Source: Sporosarcina luteola | Lineage (GTDB): Bacteria > Bacillota > Bacilli > Bacillales_A > Planococcaceae | Direction of reading: 5' to 3' | NCBI RefSeq assembly: GCF_023715535.1 | Contig: NZ_JAMBOI010000001.1 | Location: 310,001-374,000 of the forward strand | Length of the DNA: 64,000 bases | Shown: positions 26,423-35,397 of the stretch, piece after piece | How the letters are laid out: every line of letters starts with the position of its first letter | How positions within the stretch are numbered: the stretch's first letter is position 1 | Notes under the pieces: model-generated | What the model was told of the DNA's origin: nothing | The model's input: the letters and a program-made list of their open reading frames with translations, nothing else | Database searches by the model: none | Program-made: the position numbers and the translations under genes

Positions 26423-27148
26423 TTAGTTTGTAATCTTTGTATCTGAATTAACATCTTCAAGTATAGCTAATAATTCCTTTGTAGATTCAACAACCTGGCA
26501 ATCATTAATTTCCTCAATGCCTATTCTTCCAAATCTATTAATTAAAATCGTATCTATGCCTGCTTTTCTTGACCCTACCACGTCGTCATAATAATTATCG
26601 CCTACATATAAAATTTCTTCTGGTTCTAGTCCAGATTCCTCGATTAACATATGGAAAATCCGTTCATCTGGTTTTTGTATTCCTACTTCTGAAGATACTA
26701 ATATATAGTCAAATTCATCATAAATACCAAGACCTTCTAATAAGCTCCGACAACTATGATCCCAATTCGATAATAGAGCAACCATGTAACCGTTTTCTTT
26801 TAACTCTACTAACACGTCTTTAGTCCAAGGGAAACATTTCCAGTAACTCGTCATGTCTGTTCGATTTATAAAGAATGCCGTTTGTTCAATTAGGTCAAAG
26901 TCTTGCTTCAATTTATGGTTGATAATCCCTAAATACCATGGTAGAAAGTATTGCGGTGGACGTCCTAATACGCCCAAGTAATATCTCATGAAGATTTTAT
27001 CCGAATAATGGAAAGCTTGATGAATTTCATCTAATGGTATATCTAATTTTTTTTCTTCTAAATAAGCTATATAATTTTCTTCCCTAGTATTGTAAACCAG
27101 AGTGTATCCAAGATCGAAAGCAACTAATTTTATTTTTTTCTTAGCCAT
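26423..27148 (-). CDS. HAD superfamily hydrolase
   Basis: A 241-residue haloacid-dehalogenase-type phosphatase. Motif I is VAFDLGYTL, which has the nucleophilic Asp but Gly where most phosphatases have the second Asp (DxD becomes DLG). Motif II is LLSNWDHS, the Lys of motif III is in GIQKPDERIF, and motif IV is ILYVGDNYYDDVVG. The changed second acidic residue suggests dehalogenase-like or atypical chemistry, as in some HAD-IA members. AAGGAATGGTGAC precedes the ATG, 11 bp after the peptidase gene. It likely acts on a metabolite of the pathway; substrate unknown. Confidence 0.8.
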   Translation of the reverse strand: MAKKKIKLVAFDLGYTLVYNTREENYIAYLEEKKLDIPLDEIHQAFHYSDKIFMRYYLGVLGRPPQYFLPWYLGIINHKLKQDFDLIEQTAFFINRTDMTSYWKCFPWTKDVLVELKENGYMVALLSNWDHSCRSLLEGLGIYDEFDYILVSSEVGIQKPDERIFHMLIEESGLEPEEILYVGDNYYDDVVGSRKAGIDTILINRFGRIGIEEINDCQVVESTKELLAILEDVNSDTKITN

Positions 27149-27159
27149 GTCACCATTCC

Positions 27160-28134
27160 TTATTTATCATTATTTTCTCTACTTTTATAGGATGGAACAC
27201 CATCAATCGCATCTGCGGATTTTACAGCCTGTAATATCGCTTCTTCCATAACCTGCGCAGCCACATTTCCTATCAAATCTACTGAATAAGAGTCCCCTCC
27301 AGTCCCAATAGCAAAAATTGTATCACCATCTAACATTGTATGTGCCGGATAAATCGTTCTAGCTAGCGCATTTTGAGTAATCTGCGCAATCTTTTTAGCT
27401 TCGGCTTTAGTTAGTGTTGTGTTAGCTGCAACTAAACCAATAGTCGTATTAGATCCCGGTAAAAGATTAGCCTCTGCATTTTCCTGCATATAGACAAGAC
27501 TATCTATAAGCTCCCCTGTTTCAGGATCAATAGGACCCGCCAATATTTCCCTGTTCGAAGGATCTCGAATGTCACCTACGGCATTTACAGCGACGATGGC
27601 GCCGACAATAAGTCCATTCTTTAATTTGATAGATGCGCTACCTAATCCTCCCTTCATGCAATTTTCAAATCCTGCAATTTTTCCAACTGTTGCCCCACAT
27701 CCAGCACCTACATTTCCGAATGGAAAATAGCCGCTTTTGGCTTGTTGCGCTGCTTCATATCCCATTTTTTTATCAGGTCGTATTTTCGGGTCTCCAAATG
27801 GAAGATCAAATAGTACTGCACCTGGTACAATCGGGACTTTCGCTACACCAACATCAAGACCTATATCTTTCTCCTCAAGAAATTGCATAATTCCCGAGGC
27901 TGAATCTAAACCAAATGCACTACCGCCCGACAAACAGACAGCATGGATTCTATCGACGAGGTTAATAGGATCAAGCAATTCAGTTTCGCGTGTCCCTGGT
28001 GCAGATCCACGAACATCAACACCACAAACCGCGCCCTCCTCTATTAGTATGGCCGTGCAGCCTGTTAATGCCTCAAAGTTTTCTATGTTGCCAACCTTTA
28101 CGCCAGGAACATCTGTAATATTTCCATAACTCAA
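27160..28134 (-). CDS. P1 family peptidase (DmpA/NylC/BapA-like)
   Basis: A 324-residue N-terminal-nucleophile hydrolase of the DmpA family. ITDVPGVKVGN, GVDVRGSAPGTRE, LSGGSAFGLDSASG and FPFGNVGAGCGATVGK are the family blocks. Self-cleavage is expected before a Thr/Ser in the PGSNTTIGLVAANTT stretch (about residues 230-245), leaving a C-terminal catalytic chain. Relatives cleave D- or L-aminoacyl peptides, beta-peptides (BapA) or nylon oligomers (NylC). The start is TTG 28134 with AAAGGTGGG upstream. Co-operonic with a peptide importer, it probably opens the imported amide or peptide inside the cell. Confidence 0.88.
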   Translation of the reverse strand: MSYGNITDVPGVKVGNIENFEALTGCTAILIEEGAVCGVDVRGSAPGTRETELLDPINLVDRIHAVCLSGGSAFGLDSASGIMQFLEEKDIGLDVGVAKVPIVPGAVLFDLPFGDPKIRPDKKMGYEAAQQAKSGYFPFGNVGAGCGATVGKIAGFENCMKGGLGSASIKLKNGLIVGAIVAVNAVGDIRDPSNREILAGPIDPETGELIDSLVYMQENAEANLLPGSNTTIGLVAANTTLTKAEAKKIAQITQNALARTIYPAHTMLDGDTIFAIGTGGDSYSVDLIGNVAAQVMEEAILQAVKSADAIDGVPSYKSRENNDK

Positions 28135-28292
28135 CTATATCCCACCTTTATATTTCTTTTTTTTATTACTTCCATTCACAGTTTCCTATAGGCCTGTAAT
28201 AAAATTATATTAAACCTTAAAATAGTTAATAGAAGACAGAATATCCGCGGCTTCGTCTAATCATTTTTACATCGCGTAAAGTACCGGTACAA
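28135..28292. other. Internal operon gap
   Basis: It separates the DppF gene from the peptidase gene. It holds no ORF or convincing terminator, but room for an internal promoter. Confidence 0.4.
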
Positions 28293-29285
28293 TCATACGT
28301 TTGTAAAAGGAGCTGAATACAGATGGCAAGCGACAGATTGTCCATCATCATGAAGTATTAGTTCAGGTCTTTCAATTCGGCAGCGATTAAATGCATTTGG
28401 GCAACGAGTATGAAATGCGCAACCTTTCGGTGGATCAGAGGGGCTTGGCGGCTCGCCTTTCAAATAAATCTTCTCTCTTTTACCATCAAAATTTGTTACA
28501 GGGATTGATGATAAAAGCGCTTGTGTGTACGGATGCATTGGATTATCATAAATATTCTTTTTGGGTCCTATTTCCACTATTCTTCCTAGATACATAACCC
28601 CAACACGATCACTAATATGTTTAACAACACTTAAATCATGTGAAATAAATAAATAGGTCAAATTTAATTCATCCTGAAGATCCTGCATTAAGTTTAAAAC
28701 TTGCGATTGAACGGAAACATCAAGCGCTGAAACGGGTTCATCCGCAGCAATAAATTTAGGGTTCATCGTCAGAGCTCTCGCAATTCCAATTCGTTGTCGT
28801 TGTCCACCAGAAAACTCGTGTGGAAACTTTGTAATTGCCTCTGCCGTCAAGCCAACTTTCCCTAATATATCAATGATCTTTTCAGCACGTTCTTTTTTGT
28901 TAAAGGTTTTCTGAATAGCTATCGGCTCACCAATGAGTTGTCCAACCCGCATTCTTGGATTTAATGAAGCAAACGGATCTTGAAAAACCATTTGGATTTC
29001 CTTGCGAAATGCACCCATTTGACGCGTCCCTAAATGTTCAATGTTCGTTCCTTCAAAAACAATTTCACCTTCAGTAGCATCCATCAATCGTACAATCATT
29101 CTTCCTAACGTTGATTTCCCGGAACCAGATTCCCCTACAATACCTAATGTTTCTCCCTTATAAATATTGAAACTAACATCATCGACAGCTTTAACTTGAT
29201 TTCCTCTACCCTTTATAAGACCTTTTTTTATTGGGAAATACTTTTTGAGATTTCTTATTTCTAATAACTTCTCTTTATCCCCCAC
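28293..29285 (-). CDS. Peptide ABC transporter ATP-binding protein, DppF type
   Basis: A 330-residue cytoplasmic ATPase. Walker A is GESGSGKST, the signature is FSGGQRQR, Walker B is KFIAADEPVS and the H-loop is FISHDLSVV. The C-terminal oligopeptide-transporter extension (YTQALLSSIPV, CAFHTRCPNAFNRC) has Cys residues that bind a [4Fe-4S] cluster in relatives. The start is GTG with AAGGAGGATTTTTAA, overlapping the DppD gene by 11 bases, so the pair is translationally coupled. A gap of 158 bp separates it from the peptidase gene. Confidence 0.92.
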   Translation of the reverse strand: MGDKEKLLEIRNLKKYFPIKKGLIKGRGNQVKAVDDVSFNIYKGETLGIVGESGSGKSTLGRMIVRLMDATEGEIVFEGTNIEHLGTRQMGAFRKEIQMVFQDPFASLNPRMRVGQLIGEPIAIQKTFNKKERAEKIIDILGKVGLTAEAITKFPHEFSGGQRQRIGIARALTMNPKFIAADEPVSALDVSVQSQVLNLMQDLQDELNLTYLFISHDLSVVKHISDRVGVMYLGRIVEIGPKKNIYDNPMHPYTQALLSSIPVTNFDGKREKIYLKGEPPSPSDPPKGCAFHTRCPNAFNRCRIERPELILHDDGQSVACHLYSAPFTNV

Positions 29286-30315
29286 TTAAAAATCCTCCTT
29301 CCTCCTTATAAAGAAAACATCTAACTTTACGATTAGAATTATGCTCAATAAGTTTTGGGTTCTCTTCACGACATATGTCCATCACATATTTACACCGATC
29401 AGCAAATCGACATCCTTGTGGAAAATTATGAGCTGGTGGAACAGTTCCCGGAATCGATTCCAAACGTTCTACATCTTCATCTATATTCGGTATACTTTCC
29501 AATAAAGCCTCTGTATAAGGATGTTTAGCGTCCATGAAAAGGTCTTTAACAGGGGCCTCTTCAACGATTTGTCCTCCATACATTACTAGCACACGATTTG
29601 CCACTTCAGCTACAACACCTAAATCATGCGTTATTAATAAAACAGAAGAACCAAACCTTTCTTTCATATCCACCATTAAATTTAATATTTGGGCCTGAAT
29701 TGTAACATCAAGCGCTGTTGTCGGTTCGTCTGCAATTAAAAGTTTCGGATTGCAGGACAATGCAATCGCAATCATTACCCTTTGTCGCATACCACCCGAT
29801 AACTGATGCGGGAATTCTTTTACTATCTTTTCGGCTCTAGCAAAACCAACGATTTTCAATAACTCAATCGCCTGTTTATACGCTTCTTTTTTCTTCATCA
29901 TTTTATGTTTCATTAATGACTCTACGATTTGACTCCCAATAGTGAATACCGGATCCAGTGAAGTCATCGGTTCTTGAAATATCATTCCAATCTCATTTCC
30001 ACGAACTTTGGACATCTCATTCTCCGATAGGGCTAATAATTCTTTACCCTCGAGTTTAATCGAGCCCTCTACGATTTTTCCTGGAGGGCTTTGAATTAAT
30101 CTCATAATTGACAATGAAGTTATGCTCTTTCCACTTCCAGATTCCCCTACTAAAGCAACTGTTTCCCCTTTATTAATCGAAAAACTTACATCATCAACCG
30201 CTTTCGCTGTTTTCCCATGTCTCATATAGAAATAAGTTTTTAACCCCTTAACATCTAATAAAGAGTCGTTAACATCTATTGTAGAAGGTTCTTTATTAAT
30301 TTGTTGACTTTGCAT
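29275..30315 (-). CDS. Peptide ABC transporter ATP-binding protein, DppD type
   Basis: A 346-residue ATPase with Walker A GESGSGKS, signature LSGGMRQR, Walker [14 protein letters not shown] and H-loop [10 protein letters not shown]. The C-terminal extension with [20 protein letters not shown] contains the Cys motif of oligopeptide transporters. I chose ATG 30315 since AAGAGGTGAACTT precedes it; the ATG at 30333 has no site. It pairs with the DppF subunit as the importer motor. Confidence 0.92.
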   Translation of the reverse strand: MQSQQINKEPSTIDVNDSLLDVKGLKTYFYMRHGKTAKAVDDVSFSINKGETVALVGESGSGKSITSLSIMRLIQSPPGKIVEGSIKLEGKELLALSENEMSKVRGNEIGMIFQEPMTSLDPVFTIGSQIVESLMKHKMMKKKEAYKQAIELLKIVGFARAEKIVKEFPHQLSGGMRQRVMIAIALSCNPKLLIADEPTTALDVTIQAQILNLMVDMKERFGSSVLLITHDLGVVAEVANRVLVMYGGQIVEEAPVKDLFMDAKHPYTEALLESIPNIDEDVERLESIPGTVPPAHNFPQGCRFADRCKYVMDICREENPKLIEHNSNRKVRCFLYKEEGGFLSGG

Positions 30316-30335
30316 AAGTTCACCTCTTTTCATTT

Positions 30336-31781
30336 TCAGATTCCGAATTTAATGGCTATGTTCTTAATTTGCGTATAGTTTCTTAATGCAACGAAGCCTT
30401 TTTCTCTACCAATTCCGCTTTTTTTATAACCGCCGAAAGGCATTTGAATTCCACCAGCTGCACCATAATTGTTTATAAACACTTGACCTGACTTCACTTT
30501 AGAAGCTACATAGTGGGCAACATCAATATTTTGCGTCCAGATTCCAGCGACGAGACCAAAGTCAGTGCCATTAGCTAAACGGATGGCTTCTTCTGGATCT
30601 TTAAAAGTAAAGACACTTAAAATTGGTCCAAAAATTTCCTCTTGGGCTAATGAACACGAATGGGATATGCCATCTATAACGGTAGGTTCAATGTAGAATC
30701 CACCTTCAGAACCCTCTATAGATAGGGACTTTCCACCCGTAATGATTCTGCCTAGATTCTTAGCTTCTACAATTCGTTTCATGATTTGGTCGTATTGTCT
30801 TTTATTTAAAATGGGGCCGATGTCTTTATCTTCAATACCTGGACCAATTGTTAACTCACTAAATTTCTTCACTAACTTGCTTAGAAACTTTTCTTTGTAG
30901 GACTCTTCTATTAAAAGCCTTGAGCCTGCTGAACATGTTTGACCCGCATTTTGGATAATCGCTTTAACGACACCTACCAATGCTTTCTCTTCGTCTGCAT
31001 CGGCAAATACAATATTAGGAGACTTCCCACCTAGTTCAAGTGTTACGGACACAACATTTTCTGCAGCTGCTTTCATGACAGCTATTCCTGTATTCACTGA
31101 TCCTGTAAATGTCACGTGTTCAATATCCGGATGTGCCGATAAGGGGCCCCCGACATCCACACCTAACCCTGTTACATGTTGGAAAATTCCTTTTGGTAAA
31201 TCCGTGGCGGCAAACCATTCTGCAATGGCATGGGCAGTCATTGGTGTGTCTTCTGCACTTTTAACAATCACTGCATTTCCAGTCGCAATGGCAGCAGCTA
31301 CACTTCTAGAAATAATTTGAAGCGGATAATTCCACGGGATGATATGAGCTGTTACGCCAAGTGGTTCAAGAACGGTCGCGTTTAAAATTCCTTCTTCAAT
31401 TGGAATTGTTTCACCCATCACTTTATCGGCGGCACCGCCGTAAAATTCAAAGTATCTAGCAGCTGCTTCAACGTCTGAACGTGCTTGGGATATCGGTTTT
31501 CCAACATCTTCACATTCCCACAGGCTCCATTGTTCTGCATTATCTCGAATATAACTTGCAAAGCTTACAAGAAGTTGTCCACGTTCATAAGCTTTTACTT
31601 TTCTCCATTCATCGCTTTCAAACGCGATTTGCGCTGCAGCAACAGCTTTATCTACATGACTTTTATTCCCTTTAACAATTTCTGCTATTTGCTTTCCATT
31701 TGAAGGATTGTAAACCGGCATCCACTCATGGCTGTCGTCACCAATCCATTCCCCGTTAATTAACATCGGAATTCGTTTCAT
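30336..31781 (-). CDS. Aldehyde dehydrogenase, betaine-aldehyde type
   Basis: A full-length aldehyde dehydrogenase of about 481 residues. PWNYPLQIISRSVAAAIATG, VIVKSAEDTP (cofactor Lys), ELGGKSPNIVF (general base Glu) and NAGQTCSAGSRLLIEES (nucleophilic Cys) are intact. It is closest in style to betaine-aldehyde and gamma-aminobutyraldehyde dehydrogenases. The start is ambiguous: ATG 31781 fits the family N-terminus (MKRIPMLINGEW), while ATG 31802 lies four bases after the SDR stop with GAGGAC upstream. It probably oxidises an aldehyde released in the pathway to an acid. Confidence 0.88.
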   Translation of the reverse strand: MKRIPMLINGEWIGDDSHEWMPVYNPSNGKQIAEIVKGNKSHVDKAVAAAQIAFESDEWRKVKAYERGQLLVSFASYIRDNAEQWSLWECEDVGKPISQARSDVEAAARYFEFYGGAADKVMGETIPIEEGILNATVLEPLGVTAHIIPWNYPLQIISRSVAAAIATGNAVIVKSAEDTPMTAHAIAEWFAATDLPKGIFQHVTGLGVDVGGPLSAHPDIEHVTFTGSVNTGIAVMKAAAENVVSVTLELGGKSPNIVFADADEEKALVGVVKAIIQNAGQTCSAGSRLLIEESYKEKFLSKLVKKFSELTIGPGIEDKDIGPILNKRQYDQIMKRIVEAKNLGRIITGGKSLSIEGSEGGFYIEPTVIDGISHSCSLAQEEIFGPILSVFTFKDPEEAIRLANGTDFGLVAGIWTQNIDVAHYVASKVKSGQVFINNYGAAGGIQMPFGGYKKSGIGREKGFVALRNYTQIKNIAIKFGI

Positions 31782-31805
31782 TGTCAACCCACTGCCTCTC
31801 ATTTT

Positions 31806-32552
31806 TCACAGTCCTCGCCCACCATCAACATGTAGTGTAGCACCGGTTACCATTCTCGCATTATCGGATAATAAGTAAACGACAGCACTCGCTATGTCTT
31901 CAGGTTGAATCAATTCTCCTAAAGGAACACTTTGTTTGAACACATCATTTTTCATTGCAGAATTATCTCCTTTTTCTCCAGTAAATTGCCCTAACATATT
32001 TGTATCTGCAGGGCCTGGATGAATGGTATTCACTCGAATCGAATGCGGTGCTAATTCGATGGCCATAGCTCTGGAGAAACTTTCTGCCGCCCCTTTTGAT
32101 GCAATGTATGATTGAAGACCGGGTCGTGGTCGAACAGCTGAAATCGATGCAATTGTGATGATGGATCCTTTGTTTTTTGGTTTCATATATTTAACAGCCT
32201 GTTTACATGTGATAAATAAGCTCGTTGCGTTAATATTCATAAGGCGATGCCACTGGTCCAACGACACTTCTTCGATTGGCGTCTGAGCTTGCGCAATACC
32301 TAGCGCATTGACTAGACCGTCTATTTTCCCCTGTTCTTGATGAACTTCTGCAAATATTTCCGATACTCTTTCTTCATTTAAAACGTCAGCCGCTTTAGCG
32401 ACAAAGTTAGGTTGCTGAATACCGTTCATTGAATCCACTGACAAATCGATTCCAACTACGAAAGCGCCCCGTTCCAACAATTGTGAAACGATTGCTTTCC
32501 CCATTCCTCCACCTGCACCGGTTACTACGATTACTTTATCTGTTAGTTTCAT
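31806..32552 (-). CDS. SDR family oxidoreductase
   Basis: A 248-residue short-chain dehydrogenase of classical type. The TGAGGGMGKA nucleotide motif, the NALG motif (NAG variant), a Ser in IASISAVRP and the catalytic YIASK are all present. VTGATLHVDGGRGL ends it. The Asp at about residue 36 (VGIDLS) after the second strand favours NAD over NADP. GGGGAG lies eight bases before ATG 32552. It probably interconverts an alcohol and a carbonyl intermediate between the two dehydrogenases that flank it. Exact substrate unknown. Confidence 0.9.
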   Translation of the reverse strand: MKLTDKVIVVTGAGGGMGKAIVSQLLERGAFVVGIDLSVDSMNGIQQPNFVAKAADVLNEERVSEIFAEVHQEQGKIDGLVNALGIAQAQTPIEEVSLDQWHRLMNINATSLFITCKQAVKYMKPKNKGSIITIASISAVRPRPGLQSYIASKGAAESFSRAMAIELAPHSIRVNTIHPGPADTNMLGQFTGEKGDNSAMKNDVFKQSVPLGELIQPEDIASAVVYLLSDNARMVTGATLHVDGGRGL

Positions 32553-32556
32553 GAAT

Positions 32557-33648
32557 TCAACTCCCCATTTTCTCAGTAGCGTACAGATTTTTTATTTTCT
32601 CAACGATTGCTGTGCCCATTTGTTTGGTCGTTGCATTTCCACCAATATCGGCTGTTTTAACATTCCCTTCGGACAGCACTTCTTCAATCGCTCCGATCAC
32701 TTTTACAGAAAGGTCAGCTCTTCCTAAATGATCTAACATTAAAGCTGTAGACCATATTTGAGCAATTGGATTGGCAATCCCTTTTCCGGCAATATCCGGT
32801 GCGGACCCGTGAACAGCCTCAAACATTGAAGGGTACTCTTTTTCCGGGTTAATATTAGCTGAAGGTGAAAGACCGAGTCCACCAACAATTCCAGAGCCAA
32901 GATCTGACAAAATGTCTCCAAATAAGTTGGATGCGACAACAACTTCGAAAGATTGTGGTCGTTGGACAAAATATGCAACGAGAGCGTCAATATAGTAAGA
33001 TTCAAGTTCCAACTCAGGATATTCTTCTTTCACAACTCGTTTAACATGCTCATCCCACAGCTTCATCGAATGGATGACAGCGTTTGACTTTGTAGCACTC
33101 GTTATTTTCTTCTTGCCGTTCTTCACCGCATAATCACTGGCAGCTTTTGTAATTCTTTCAATCCCACCGCGAGTCATAACTGTATTTTGAATAGCCATTT
33201 CGGATTCCTGCAGGTCAAACATACGTCCTCCACTATCAGAGTACTCTCCTTCTGCGTTTTCACGGAAGATGACAAAGTCGATATCCTCACCGTTTGCAAG
33301 TGGAGATTTAATTCCCGGCAATGATTTTACCGGTCTAAAGTTAACGTATTGTTGAAATTTCTTTCGGATTGGCATAATTAATTCCCAAACTGTAACGTCA
33401 TCTGGAACCCGCGGATCCCCAATGGCCCCAAACAAAATCGCATCGAATTTTTGTAACGTTTCCAGTCCGTTTTCAGGCATCATTCGGCCATGTTCAACGT
33501 AATAATCGGAACTCCAAGGGAATTTCTCTACTGTAAGCGCAAAATCCTTTTCTTGTTCTTCCAATACGTTCAAAACGTTCAAAGCTTCTTCCATAACTTC
33601 AATCCCGATGCCGTCTCCTGCAATTACTGCAATTGTAAATTCTGTCAT
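32557..33648 (-). CDS. Tartrate/D-malate-type decarboxylating dehydrogenase
   Basis: A 363-residue member of the isocitrate/isopropylmalate dehydrogenase family. IAVIAGDGIGIEV opens it, RENAEGEYSDSGGRMF is the substrate loop of the tartrate/D-malate (TtuC, DmlA, YcsA) branch, and NLFGDILSDLGSGIVGGLG has the metal-binding Asp residues. EAVHGSAPDIAGKGIANP is the cofactor motif, with no Leu-specific loop, so it is unlikely to be LeuB. It would oxidatively decarboxylate a 2-hydroxy diacid using NAD. AAGGAGTAAGAGAAG precedes ATG 33648. Confidence 0.88.
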   Translation of the reverse strand: MTEFTIAVIAGDGIGIEVMEEALNVLNVLEEQEKDFALTVEKFPWSSDYYVEHGRMMPENGLETLQKFDAILFGAIGDPRVPDDVTVWELIMPIRKKFQQYVNFRPVKSLPGIKSPLANGEDIDFVIFRENAEGEYSDSGGRMFDLQESEMAIQNTVMTRGGIERITKAASDYAVKNGKKKITSATKSNAVIHSMKLWDEHVKRVVKEEYPELELESYYIDALVAYFVQRPQSFEVVVASNLFGDILSDLGSGIVGGLGLSPSANINPEKEYPSMFEAVHGSAPDIAGKGIANPIAQIWSTALMLDHLGRADLSVKVIGAIEEVLSEGNVKTADIGGNATTKQMGTAIVEKIKNLYATEKMGS

Positions 33649-33654
33649 CTTCTC

Positions 33655-34878
33655 TTACTCCTTCACATTTAAAAAACGTAGAGCCGCTTCTCTATAAATA
33701 GCTGTTGTCACAGCCAGTTCTTCGATGTCGATATATTCGTCGATTTGGTGTGGAATATCTCTATCTCCTGCACCAATTGTTACGATGGGTATGCCGTGCA
33801 TATGTAAAAATGTTCCATCTGTTGCTCCGGGAACGCCGTTGTAAATTGGGGTCTTGCCTGTAACTGATTCAACTGCATCATAAATTGCTTGTACAACGGG
33901 ATCATCAGCATCGGTATTTGTAGAAGGACGGTTATCCAAAATCGTCAATTCTGATTTAAAATCTGGATCCTCTTCTTTAAGTTTTTCAATAATCGCATTA
34001 ATTTTCCCTAATAGTTCATCGTGGTCTTGAGCTGGTACTGTTCGGATATCAAGCGTCATCATACATTGGTCCGGAATGACATTAATTTGTGCATCCCCTT
34101 TTACGGGAGACTGTATAATAGTTGGAGTAATTGAAGGCCATTTTAAATATGGATCCTCGCCTAATCTTGTTTGTTCTTCTTTCTCCAGCTTTTCCAGTTC
34201 CACTATGAGTCTAGCTAGACGCCAATTCGGGTTAATGCCGCTCCAGGAGATTGCACCATGCGCCATTTTCCCAAAGATGTCTACTCTTATACGCATCGCT
34301 CCGCGCTGTGCAATACAGACGTTATTTTCTTCGGGTTCGCAAATAATTGCGCCGTCCACTCCATCTGCCCAACCTTTTTTAATGAAATGCTTGATTCCAA
34401 GCATCATACCTTCTTCGTCTACGGGAATACACAAAATAATTTTCCCAGTGAATTCTTCTTTGTCCTGAAGAAGTGAATGAACAGCCGTAATCATGCATGC
34501 TAAATTCCCTTTTGTATCATTCGTCCCCCTACCGTACATCCGACCGTCTACAGTGTGTGCACTGAACGGATCGTACGTCCAGGCATCTATATTGCCTTCT
34601 GTCACGACGTCTGTATGTCCCTCGAACAGAAGCGTTTTACCAGGTTTTCCAGAATCAACTACACCAATCACATTCGGTCTTCCTGGAACAACTTCTTCTA
34701 TATGTGTTTCAATCCCTATTTCTTTTAAGTAATTGGCAACATACATCGCCACTTTCGTTTCATTTGCATCCGGAACATTTTCCCTGTAAACACTTGGAAT
34801 CCGAACAAGATTTTCTGTTAAACGAATGACTGCTTCTCGGTCACGCATATATGTTTCGGTTTCTACTTTTGTTTTCAT
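33655..34878 (-). CDS. M20 family ArgE/DapE-type deacylase
   Basis: A 407-residue zinc aminoacylase/peptidase. LFEGHTDVVTEG has the first metal His and Asp, GRGTNDTKGNLA the bridging Asp, PVDEEGMMLG the general base Glu-Glu and CEPEENN a further ligand. PGATDGTFLH and a terminal HQIDEYIDIEEL complete the site. Such enzymes hydrolyse N-acyl amino acids or dipeptides. I chose ATG 34878 with AAAGGGAGATTAT upstream over ATG 34902. It is the first gene of the large catabolic/transport operon, directly after a region with a strong inverted repeat. Confidence 0.9.
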   Translation of the reverse strand: MKTKVETETYMRDREAVIRLTENLVRIPSVYRENVPDANETKVAMYVANYLKEIGIETHIEEVVPGRPNVIGVVDSGKPGKTLLFEGHTDVVTEGNIDAWTYDPFSAHTVDGRMYGRGTNDTKGNLACMITAVHSLLQDKEEFTGKIILCIPVDEEGMMLGIKHFIKKGWADGVDGAIICEPEENNVCIAQRGAMRIRVDIFGKMAHGAISWSGINPNWRLARLIVELEKLEKEEQTRLGEDPYLKWPSITPTIIQSPVKGDAQINVIPDQCMMTLDIRTVPAQDHDELLGKINAIIEKLKEEDPDFKSELTILDNRPSTNTDADDPVVQAIYDAVESVTGKTPIYNGVPGATDGTFLHMHGIPIVTIGAGDRDIPHQIDEYIDIEELAVTTAIYREAALRFLNVKE

Positions 34879-34973
34879 ATAATCTCCCTTTCTATTGCTC
34901 ATTCAAAATGAATAATTTAACCTAAATATTTAGAATAGTATATACTAATTCTATTAAAAAGCGTCTTTCATTT

Positions 34974-34996
34974 AATTAGACAAAGTGTGTCTAATT
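34974..34996. promoter_or_regulatory. Inverted repeat operator candidate
   Basis: AATTAGACA, five bases, TGTCTAATT: a perfect 9-bp inverted repeat about 95 bp upstream of the M20 start. A half-site-like GACACTTTGTCTAC lies at 35010-35023. It is a good candidate for the binding site of the operon's regulator. An ORF spanning 34968-35159 here is judged spurious. Confidence 0.5.
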
Positions 34997-35045
34997 GACA
35001 GGGCTCATTTGACACTTTGTCTACCTCCTTAAAATCAAACGTAGA

Positions 35046-35076
35046 AAAAGTAAGGTAAAGTAAGGTAAAGTAAGGT
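35046..35076. repeat. Three tandem AAAGTAAGGT units
   Basis: A ten-base unit AAAGTAAGGT repeats three times in a row inside the 0.5-kb region upstream of the M20 operon. The rest of 34997-35213 shows nothing else. Confidence 0.6.
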
Positions 35077-35213
35077 TTCATGAAGGGAAAAAACAAGAAT
35101 ACTGCATAATTCAGGGCATTTCTTTTGTCTATGCCATGCTCGTGAATTTCACTATGCAATGCATTAATTATTTAAAACAAAATAAACAACAGCCAACAGC
35201 AGAATAATTGAAG

Positions 35214-35260
35214 AACCCCCACCCATCTAACGATTATTTCGTGAAGTGGGTGGGGGTGTT
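35214..35260. terminator. GC-rich hairpin, possible terminator
   Basis: AACCCCCACCCA and TGGGTGGGGGT form an 11-bp stem with a loop of about 20 bases. Trailing T-runs are weak on both strands, so termination is likely but not certain. It isolates the catabolic operon from the NERD gene. Confidence 0.55.
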
Positions 35261-35397
35261 ATCTATTGATTCTTACTGAACTGTATATCTCTTCGTTTCT
35301 ATCCGTTTGTTATCTTCGTCATATCCGTAGATTATTGTAGTCAATTTTCCTACTATTAGTTACAATTAAAGTATATCAAACCAACAAGGAGAAATTC

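Noticed and set aside
34968..35159. Minus-strand 63-codon frame upstream of the M20 operon
   Set aside because: It covers the inverted repeat and tandem decamers, has no ribosome site and no protein-like pattern.
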